Source: Saprospiraceae bacterium
GTDB lineage: Bacteria > Bacteroidota > Bacteroidia > Chitinophagales > Saprospiraceae
Direction: 5' to 3'
NCBI GenBank assembly: GCA_020436935.1
Contig: JAGQWX010000006.1
Coordinates: 1 to 64,000 of the forward strand
DNA length: 64,000 bases
The notes under the pieces were generated by a model that saw nothing but the letters and a program-made list of their open reading frames with translations, made no database searches and was not told where the DNA came from. How positions within the stretch are numbered: the first letter of the stretch is position 1; each line of letters begins with the position of its first letter. Position numbers and translations under genes: made by a program. Positions 15,805 through 23,318 of the stretch are shown piece after piece.

Positions 15805-18330
15805 ATGGCTTCTAAGAATAAAAAAGAAAAGCCGGCGTCCAAGCCAAAAACCGATAGATCAGTTAAAATTGATAGGGCACGTAAATTCGTGGGCTTGGCA
15901 CTGGTATTGGGTGCTGTATATTTAGCAATAGCATTCACCTCCTATATGTATACATGGAAGTATGACCAGGACGTTGTACTCCAGTTTACTTGGTCGAGCT
16001 TTTTCAAATCAGACCTCATAGTAGAGAACTGGTTGGGCCGATTTGGAGCGTATATCTCTAATGCGTTTTTTTACTGGGGCTTTGGATTGCCTTCTATCCT
16101 CTTTGTACTCGTCTTGTTGAGACTTGGCATCGACATGCTCAAAAGAAAATCTCTGGTTAGTTGGCTAATTCTGACCAGAAACATCATAGTGCTCACTGCA
16201 TTCCTTTCTTTACTGCTCGAATTTACTTTTAGAAACTCTTCATTTACATGGGGTGGAGCATTCGGAGAGAGTACTTGTTTTTGGTTGACCAATTTTATGG
16301 GCACTATAGGTTTGTTTTTCCTTTTGTTCTTTACCATAGGAGCATTTTTTGTTTGGAAATACAACTTTAGTTTTGATCAGATCCCTGCATTGAATATGAG
16401 CGTGCCTGGTATGTCATTTATCGCTAACCTTACAGAAAAAGTTGCTGGTAGCATAACAGACAGTGATATCGATGCTGACGAAGAGGAAGTCGCCAAAGAG
16501 CCTAAAGCCAAAGGTGAAAAGGCAAAAGCCGAAAGTCTGAAACCTACGGGCGCAACATTGGAACTTAACAGAGAAGATATTAAAGATAAAGGTGGCTCAA
16601 TTCTGGATTTTGTGTTGCCTGAGCCTGTAAAAAGGCCTGTATTTGACAGAAATAGTTTAGAGATGGAAATAGACAATACTGTAGAGGCTGTCCCGAAAAC
16701 CGATGCGGACGAATTCGTAGTATTGGATGATTTGAGCGATGATGATATCAACATCGCTCAAAATCCATCCCTTAACGACGTCATCAGAGAGAAAACAGTT
16801 GAAGATGTGCTCGATGGAGAACCTTACGACCCGACACTCGATCTTAGAAACTACAAGTTTCCAACTCTGGAAATGTTGGAAGATTACAACGACGGCAACG
16901 TAGAGATCGACAGAGAAGAGCTGGAAGGCAACAAAGATCAGATCATCTCTACCTTGCTCAACTATAAGATTGAGATCATTAAGATCAGAGCTACGATCGG
17001 ACCTACCGTTACCTTGTATGAAATCGTTCCTGCTCCAGGTGTGAAAATCAGTAAAATCAAAAACCTGGAAGACGACATTGCATTGTCTTTGTCGGCTCTT
17101 GGTATCAGGATCATCGCTCCTATTCCAGGTAAAGGAACCATCGGTATTGAAGTACCCAACAAAAACAAACAGACGGTTTCTTTGAAAGAAGTACTGTCTT
17201 CAGAAAAATTCCAGACTACTAACATGGCTTTGCCCATCGCTTTGGGTAAGACGATCTCCAATGAAGTTTTTGTTGCTGATCTTGCTAAGATGCCTCACTT
17301 GCTCATAGCAGGAGCCACAGGCCAGGGTAAGTCAGTGGGCATCAATACCGTATTGATGAGCTTGTTGTACAAGAAGCACCCATCACAAGTAAAGTTGGTA
17401 TTGGTTGATCCGAAGAAGGTAGAATTGTTCCCTTATGCAGCATTGGAGCAGCACTTCCTTAGCTTCCTGCCCAATGAAGAGGAGCCGATTTTGACAGAAA
17501 CGAGTAAGGTGATTTACACCCTCAATTCACTTTGTATTGAAATGGATTCCCGCTACGACCTGCTCAAGGCAGCTAAAGTGAGGAACCTCAAAGAATACAA
17601 CGAGAAGTTTACAGAAAGAAGGCTCAATCCAAGAGATGGCCATAAATTCATGCCATACATCGTATTGGTGATAGATGAGTTTGCCGACCTGATCATGACG
17701 GCTGGTAAAGAAGTAGAAATGCCTATTGCGAGATTGGCCCAGCTGGCTAGAGCCGTGGGTATCCACCTTATCATTGCTACTCAAAGACCTTCTGTCAACA
17801 TCATCACGGGTATCATCAAAGCCAACTTCCCTGCGAGAATAGCCTTCAAGGTGACTTCAAAAATTGACTCCAGAACCATCCTCGATGCAGGAGGAGCTGA
17901 CCAGTTGATTGGTAGAGGAGATATGCTTCTGAGCATTGGCAGCAGCGCTGTCAGATTGCAGTGTGCCTTTGTCGATACACCGGAAGTTGAAAAAGTCATA
18001 GACTTCATCAGTTCACAGCCTGGCTTCCCAGAGCCGTTTTATCTGCCTGAATATAAAGGCGATGAAAATGGCGGAAATGATGGATCAGTTTCGCTGGATG
18101 ACCTTGATGACATGTTTGAAGAAGCTGCCAAGATCATCGTTTCCAACCAGCACGGATCGACTTCCATGATACAGCGCAAGCTGCAATTGGGATACAATAG
18201 AGCAGGCAGAATTATGGATCAGATGGAGAAGCTTGGCATAGTAGGCCCGGCACAGGGATCCAAACCAAGAGAAGTACTTTTTTACAGCGTTGACGAGTTG
18301 CAAAACTTTATGGATACGCTGAGAGGCTAA
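15805..18330 (+). CDS. ftsK: DNA translocase FtsK
   Basis: FtsK pumps chromosome ends through the closing division septum and activates XerCD at dif. The 841-residue protein has a basic N-terminus and four transmembrane helices within residues about 28-195. A charged, partly acidic linker runs to about 345. The alpha and beta motor domains include Walker A GATGQGKS at 503-510 and Walker B LVIDEFADL. The C-terminal gamma winged helix (GSTSMIQRKLQLGYNRAGRI) recognises polar KOPS-like sequences. The linker is short compared with the E. coli protein, as in other Bacteroidota. It is transcribed alone and ends in a strong hairpin terminator. Confidence 0.96.
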   Translation: MASKNKKEKPASKPKTDRSVKIDRARKFVGLALVLGAVYLAIAFTSYMYTWKYDQDVVLQFTWSSFFKSDLIVENWLGRFGAYISNAFFYWGFGLPSILFVLVLLRLGIDMLKRKSLVSWLILTRNIIVLTAFLSLLLEFTFRNSSFTWGGAFGESTCFWLTNFMGTIGLFFLLFFTIGAFFVWKYNFSFDQIPALNMSVPGMSFIANLTEKVAGSITDSDIDADEEEVAKEPKAKGEKAKAESLKPTGATLELNREDIKDKGGSILDFVLPEPVKRPVFDRNSLEMEIDNTVEAVPKTDADEFVVLDDLSDDDINIAQNPSLNDVIREKTVEDVLDGEPYDPTLDLRNYKFPTLEMLEDYNDGNVEIDREELEGNKDQIISTLLNYKIEIIKIRATIGPTVTLYEIVPAPGVKISKIKNLEDDIALSLSALGIRIIAPIPGKGTIGIEVPNKNKQTVSLKEVLSSEKFQTTNMALPIALGKTISNEVFVADLAKMPHLLIAGATGQGKSVGINTVLMSLLYKKHPSQVKLVLVDPKKVELFPYAALEQHFLSFLPNEEEPILTETSKVIYTLNSLCIEMDSRYDLLKAAKVRNLKEYNEKFTERRLNPRDGHKFMPYIVLVIDEFADLIMTAGKEVEMPIARLAQLARAVGIHLIIATQRPSVNIITGIIKANFPARIAFKVTSKIDSRTILDAGGADQLIGRGDMLLSIGSSAVRLQCAFVDTPEVEKVIDFISSQPGFPEPFYLPEYKGDENGGNDGSVSLDDLDDMFEEAAKIIVSNQHGSTSMIQRKLQLGYNRAGRIMDQMEKLGIVGPAQGSKPREVLFYSVDELQNFMDTLRG

Positions 18331-18382
18331 GATAAACCTATTTTTTTGAGAGGCTTTCCCAAAGCCGACCCGATAATGATTG

Positions 18383-18413
18383 AAGGCGTGGACTTGTCCA
18401 CGCCTTATTTTGT
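18383..18413 (+). terminator. intrinsic terminator after ftsK
   Basis: AAGGCGTGGAC pairs perfectly with GTCCACGCCTT around a two-base loop, followed by ATTTTGTTT. It lies 52 bases beyond the ftsK stop and separates ftsK from the AT-rich KAP gene. Confidence 0.8.
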
Positions 18414-18526
18414 TTATATGATGTTTGGACACTTTCAGAGTTTATGGAAATGATCCCAATATTTTGTTAGGTTGCCGTTGATATAAGTTTATACTTTTTG
18501 GGTAATCATAAAAATTTCAGATATTT

Positions 18527-18844
18527 ATGGATCTAAAATTTATCAGTATAATGTTAAAAGGATTGTCAAAAAATTGTTCTTTTATTAACATATGGAGGAA
18601 ATTTCTTCGAAATTGGCATTTTCAATTTGAGAAATTTATCATTCTTTCACTCCTAATTCTTATTATTCTAGTATTTGACAAGAAAGCTCTAACTGATTTT
18701 GTAGATAAATATTTTGTTTATCCTTTCACTTCTAAAATTTCTGATGATTTTTTTGGGATTTTTGGGTTATGTATAGGAATTGTATTAGTTGCTTGGATTT
18801 CTATTATAAGAAGGAATTACATATTATTTATAGCATATTCATAA
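18527..18844 (+). pseudogene. N-terminal membrane fragment of the KAP NTPase gene (out of frame)
   Basis: This 105-codon frame encodes two hydrophobic helices (FIILSLLILIILVF near residue 38 and GIFGLCIGIVLVAWISII near 77). It overlaps the next frame by 76 bases. The following frame starts with two more helices. In many Bacteroidota KAP NTPases four helices precede the P-loop, so the two frames look like one ancestral gene split by a one-base loss within about 18800-18844. It could alternatively be a separate small membrane protein or reflect a sequencing error. Its AT-richness matches the KAP frame. Confidence 0.55.
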
Positions 18845-20832
18845 GCTTGGGCATTAGTACTATTATTTATTATTTAACCGATAACAACTGGGTAGTAAGC
18901 AATAGATTTCGTCTACCTATTATTCTTTTTTTTATTGTAATGCTTATAGCTTTAATATTTGAATTTTGTGATTGTTTTAAATTTAAAGTTAATTACTACG
19001 AAATTGACGATGCTTTTGAAAGAAAATTTCTTGTAAAAAATGTTTATCGACATTCTCAAAATACTAACGCCAACGAATCGCTAAACTATGCTATAATTGG
19101 AAGATGGGGGTCTGGAAAGTCATACTTCCTGAAATTTTTCATCCAAGAACTGAAGGAAAGCAATATTAAGAGTAATGCTAATATTATAGTTGATTTAACT
19201 GATATTAATCTAGGAATTATTAAAGATCCTGTTAAGACAATACTTGATAGCTTTGATTCCAAAAGTCAATTGGGTTTGTTAATTGCTGATCTTAAAGGTC
19301 TTTTTTATAGTGATAATGAGTTCTTCTTATCAAAGTTCATTGTTTATTTTTTGCCATCGTTTAAATTAAGTGAAAGAGAAATAAAAAGTAAACTGCAACA
19401 ACACCTCATAAACAAACATGTCTATATTATCTTAGATGATATGGACAGAATGAATCAAGATGAAATATTATCAGTCTTCTCTTTAATGAAAAGTCTTCTT
19501 AATTACAAAAACATCCATTTTGTTGTAGGTGTTGATATGGTATCACTTTCGGGTATTTTAAAAGATATACCTCAATTAGGAGAATTAAATTCTGAAAATT
19601 CTATTGATAAAGTTTATGAATATATTTCAAAATATTTCCAAATACTAATTCATTTACCTGACAACGATTTTTTAGGAGCATACTTCAATAATAAATTGAA
19701 AGAAATATTTGGTCTTGGTTATTTTGATGATAACACATTAAATATATTAATGGAGCATAAAATAGGTAAACTATTATCAACTCCAAGAGATATTAATAGT
19801 GTATTAACAATGACAAGACTGCTATGCTTGGATCATGATCAATATTTTGATTTAACTATTTTAATTTTTTTGGAAACTTTAAAAATCAAAAAACCAATTT
19901 CCTATAAAACATTAAGGGAATTGTCGCGTGATAATCATGTGAGCTATAATTTAGAGAGAACGGATGATGAATATGCTAATTTGCTAATTGATTTCAGTAT
20001 ATTTAAAGGGAATGACATAACCTCTCCTATTTATTATGATTATTTATTTAATTATAAATTGGGCGAAAAATTACCAAATTATGATATGTTGCTTTCTGCC
20101 ATGAATGATTCAAGTAAATTGTCCGAATATAGGAAAAAGTTTGACGCTAATAATTTTTTTATTGTATTATACAAGTTTGTGAAAGAAAACCTTATCAGTT
20201 TGAATGAGGGAACACTACCTAAAATATTAAATTTATACACAGATTGTTATTCCTTGTCATATTTTTCAGAAATTTTAATACACTTAAACCAAATTGAAGA
20301 AAATGAGCTTTTACAAAACTGTTTACATGATATTAAATTAAACTATTTGTATGAATATTATATATATGCTAAAAGTGAAATAGAGATCTTGTTAAATAAG
20401 TTTGAAGAACTATTTATTAAATTAATTGATGAGCACGGTTCTACATATAATAGATACTTATATGGTTTTATGTTTCAATGTGCTGCTATATCTAGCAATT
20501 TAGAGAAACTTAAGGGTGGTGATCATCAAAAATTAGTAGATAAGATCAATCAATGCTTCAAAAGTAAATTTGTAGATAAACCGCAATATTTACTTTTTAA
20601 TATTATTGTTCCGACTTCAATACAAGATAAATTTATTATTTTTAACAATATTGTTCCGAGTATTATATCTGTAAATGATTGTATTGCTTCAATTAACAAC
20701 AGTCTTGAGAATTTATATTCTATTCAACAGTTAGCAGAAATGAGCACTTTCATGGAATTTCTTGGAGATGTGGACAGTAATAACCCCTTTATTGATTTTC
20801 CCTTTTCAACCTTTTCATTTGAATATAATTAA
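18769..20832 (+). CDS. KAP family P-loop NTPase, AT-rich insert
   Basis: The 687-residue frame has two transmembrane helices at about 19-36 and 49-66. Walker A GRWGSGKS is at 111-118 and Walker B ILDDMDR at 221-227, then VGVDM and LSTPRDINSVL, the pattern of KAP NTPases (named for Kidins220/ARMS and PifA). Some bacterial members are linked to phage exclusion or membrane-associated signalling; that is family knowledge, not shown here. No effector domain was recognised in the long alpha-helical C-terminus. The GC content is very low (two hand-counted 60-base lines give 23% and 20%) against 42-47% in neighbours, indicating transfer. The stop overlaps the convergent murF-alr stop. The N-terminus appears frame-disrupted (see 18527-18844). 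Confidence 0.8.
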   Translation: MYRNCISCLDFYYKKELHIIYSIFISLGISTIIYYLTDNNWVVSNRFRLPIILFFIVMLIALIFEFCDCFKFKVNYYEIDDAFERKFLVKNVYRHSQNTNANESLNYAIIGRWGSGKSYFLKFFIQELKESNIKSNANIIVDLTDINLGIIKDPVKTILDSFDSKSQLGLLIADLKGLFYSDNEFFLSKFIVYFLPSFKLSEREIKSKLQQHLINKHVYIILDDMDRMNQDEILSVFSLMKSLLNYKNIHFVVGVDMVSLSGILKDIPQLGELNSENSIDKVYEYISKYFQILIHLPDNDFLGAYFNNKLKEIFGLGYFDDNTLNILMEHKIGKLLSTPRDINSVLTMTRLLCLDHDQYFDLTILIFLETLKIKKPISYKTLRELSRDNHVSYNLERTDDEYANLLIDFSIFKGNDITSPIYYDYLFNYKLGEKLPNYDMLLSAMNDSSKLSEYRKKFDANNFFIVLYKFVKENLISLNEGTLPKILNLYTDCYSLSYFSEILIHLNQIEENELLQNCLHDIKLNYLYEYYIYAKSEIEILLNKFEELFIKLIDEHGSTYNRYLYGFMFQCAAISSNLEKLKGGDHQKLVDKINQCFKSKFVDKPQYLLFNIIVPTSIQDKFIIFNNIVPSIISVNDCIASINNSLENLYSIQQLAEMSTFMEFLGDVDSNNPFIDFPFSTFSFEYN

Positions 20833-23318
20833 TACACATATTCCCTAACCACTCTCGGAGCTATCCTCGAAATGATTTCATAAGGAATGGTCTGGCATGC
20901 TTTGGCCAATTCTTCAATGGATGGTTGCTGCCCAAAAATGGTGACGAGACTGCCTTCTTTTGCATCGGGAATGTCTGTAATGTCTATGATGGTGAGGTCC
21001 ATGCATACATTGCCCAGGATAGGGGCTCTTTGCCCTTCTACGCCCAAAGCATATCTGCCGTTTCCGGCGTTTCTTAGAAATCCATCGGCATAACCTATAT
21101 TGACAACGGCTATTCGTGAATCTCTGGAGACCATGCCTCTTCTGTTGTAACCTACAAAATCTCCGGCTTTTATGTTTTTGACCTGGATGATACTTGCTGT
21201 AAGCTCATGAGCTTTTTCGAGTTTTCCTTCATGAATAGAAGTAGCATCAATTCCGTAAAGACCCAGCCCTATCCTTACGAGATTGTCGTTTCTTTCGCCA
21301 AATCTTGCAATGCCGGCAGTATTGAGGATGTGTTTGATGGGCCGGAATCCCAGTTGGCCACTGATGATTTCATAATAGCTGTCAAAAAGTTCGAACTGTT
21401 TTTGGGTGTAAACATCATCATCGGGGTCTTCACTCGAGGTCAGGTGGGAGAAAATACTTTCGACGTAGATGCTTTCCATATTGTTTTTAAGCAAATGGAT
21501 CAGGCTTTCAAAATCATCTGGCATCATGCCAAGCCTGTGCATGCCTGTATCCAACTTGAGGTGGATTTTTACTTTTCCATTGAGGCTGTACAATTCTGAA
21601 ATCAGGTTTTCCAGTTGGAGTATGGAGTAAATTTCTACCTGCAGATCGTGCTGTATGAGCTCCTCTGCAAACAGGCCGTCGGGATTGAGGATGATCAGCG
21701 GCATGGTGATGCCTGCAGACCTGAGCTGTTTGCCTTCATCAATGTTGGCCACAGACAGGTAATTGACGCCTTTGTGCTGGAGTACGTGAGCTATGGCTTC
21801 CGCTCCGCTGCCATAGGCGCTACCTTTTATGACAGCCATCATTTGGGTATCTGGTTTGGTCAATTGTTTGTAATAGGCCACATTGTGTTCGATAGCCGGA
21901 AGGGATATGGTCAGTTTTGCCGTATGGCTTTTTTGCTTCAGCATGTAAAAAATGCTTTCCAGGCCATATTTTCTTGCTCCCTTAATGAGGACAACAGCGT
22001 CTTTGATTTGTACATTGCTGATGGCCTTTTTGAGCTTATCGAGTTGAGAAAAATGAATAAGGCCTTCATGCTCCTGAAGTATTGAACCGGTATCGTTTTC
22101 TGCAAGGTAATACACAGTGTCAACATCGTATGAAGTGAGCAATTGCGACAAAGATTTTTCCAGGTTTTGCTGGTCGAGGCCACTTTCAGCAATATCTGAT
22201 AATACCAATACCATTTTGCGCTGGCTTCGGTATCTACCGGCGAAGTCTAGGGCGATTTTCAGACCTGACAAATCGTTGATATACGCATCATTGATGACAG
22301 TGACATTGCCTGCTATATTTGATACCTCCAGTCTAAGCGGTACAGATTTTAATTGGAGAATGTTTTCATGGATAAAATTTGCTTCCTCACCCAGATAAAG
22401 CATTGTCGTCAGGACGTGATAGACATTTTCAAGCGAGGCTTCATCCGTAAAAGGAAGATGGATTTCGTGTTTTTTTCCTCCGCATTTGTACATCACCTGC
22501 GTAACAGATGAACTTTTGTTCTCCGTCTCGATAAACACAAAAGCCGATTCATAGATTTTTGACCAGGCAACCAGGTATATACCGCTGAGGTGCTTTCTGA
22601 CCTCGTCTATAAAGTCTGCGTCCCCGTTCAATATCAAAGCCCTGCAACCGGTAAAGAGTTGCAGTTTTTCTTCGAGTTTTTTTGCACGGTCTTTAAATCC
22701 GGCATCGTGTGCACTGCCGATATTGGTCAGAATGCCAATCTCCGGTTGAATCACAAGCCGCAAATTTTCCATTTCTCCGGGCCTGGAAATTCCTGCTTCA
22801 AAAATGCCAATCTGATGGTAGGGTTGCATGTTCCATACTGACAGAGGAACCCCTATCTGTGAATTATAACTTTTAGGGCTTTGGACTGTGGCATACTTAG
22901 CCGAAAGACATTGAGTCAGCCATTCTTTTACGATGGTTTTTCCTGCGCTGCCTGTAATGCTGATCACCTTGGTATGCGCACAATAAATGCGTTTGTACCT
23001 CGCCAGCATTTGCAGGGTTTTTACAGCATCTTTAACTACGAAAACGGTGCTGTCTTCCAGTTGGTCAATTTGCTTGGTCGAAGATAAAACAAAGGTCCTG
23101 ATGCCTTTTTTATGGGCTGTAAGTGCAAAGTCATTGCCATCAGACATATTGCCTTTGAGTGCAATGAAAAGTGACTTTGGGCCATCAAAGGCAGTGCGGG
23201 TGTCGATGACAATTTCACTGATCCACTGCCAGGAGCTGCTCCTTTTGATGGGTTTTACTCCAATAGCCCTCGTAATTTCTTCGGTCGAAAACTGAATGGC
23301 AGCCTGCTGATGATCCAC
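20829..23318 (-). CDS. murF-alr: bifunctional MurF ligase / alanine racemase
   Basis: The 829-residue fusion joins two peptidoglycan precursor steps. The N-terminal MurF part (about 1-460) adds D-Ala-D-Ala to UDP-MurNAc-tripeptide. Its P-loop reads GSAGKT at 123-128, where GSNGKT is usual, and INDAYINDL supports the central domain. The C-terminal part (about 465-829) is a PLP alanine racemase with the cofactor lysine K498 in AVIKGSAYGSG, DTGMHRLG and GYADGF. Such fusions are known in Bacteroidota. The start is a GTG that shares one base with the clpB TAG stop, so translation is likely coupled to clpB. Confidence 0.93.
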   Translation of the reverse strand: MDHQQAAIQFSTEEITRAIGVKPIKRSSSWQWISEIVIDTRTAFDGPKSLFIALKGNMSDGNDFALTAHKKGIRTFVLSSTKQIDQLEDSTVFVVKDAVKTLQMLARYKRIYCAHTKVISITGSAGKTIVKEWLTQCLSAKYATVQSPKSYNSQIGVPLSVWNMQPYHQIGIFEAGISRPGEMENLRLVIQPEIGILTNIGSAHDAGFKDRAKKLEEKLQLFTGCRALILNGDADFIDEVRKHLSGIYLVAWSKIYESAFVFIETENKSSSVTQVMYKCGGKKHEIHLPFTDEASLENVYHVLTTMLYLGEEANFIHENILQLKSVPLRLEVSNIAGNVTVINDAYINDLSGLKIALDFAGRYRSQRKMVLVLSDIAESGLDQQNLEKSLSQLLTSYDVDTVYYLAENDTGSILQEHEGLIHFSQLDKLKKAISNVQIKDAVVLIKGARKYGLESIFYMLKQKSHTAKLTISLPAIEHNVAYYKQLTKPDTQMMAVIKGSAYGSGAEAIAHVLQHKGVNYLSVANIDEGKQLRSAGITMPLIILNPDGLFAEELIQHDLQVEIYSILQLENLISELYSLNGKVKIHLKLDTGMHRLGMMPDDFESLIHLLKNNMESIYVESIFSHLTSSEDPDDDVYTQKQFELFDSYYEIISGQLGFRPIKHILNTAGIARFGERNDNLVRIGLGLYGIDATSIHEGKLEKAHELTASIIQVKNIKAGDFVGYNRRGMVSRDSRIAVVNIGYADGFLRNAGNGRYALGVEGQRAPILGNVCMDLTIIDITDIPDAKEGSLVTIFGQQPSIEELAKACQTIPYEIISRIAPRVVREYVY

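Noticed and set aside
18769..18844. Programmed -1 frameshift in the KAP gene
   Set aside because: I found no canonical X XXY YYZ slippery heptamer in the overlap, so a plain indel is the simpler reading.
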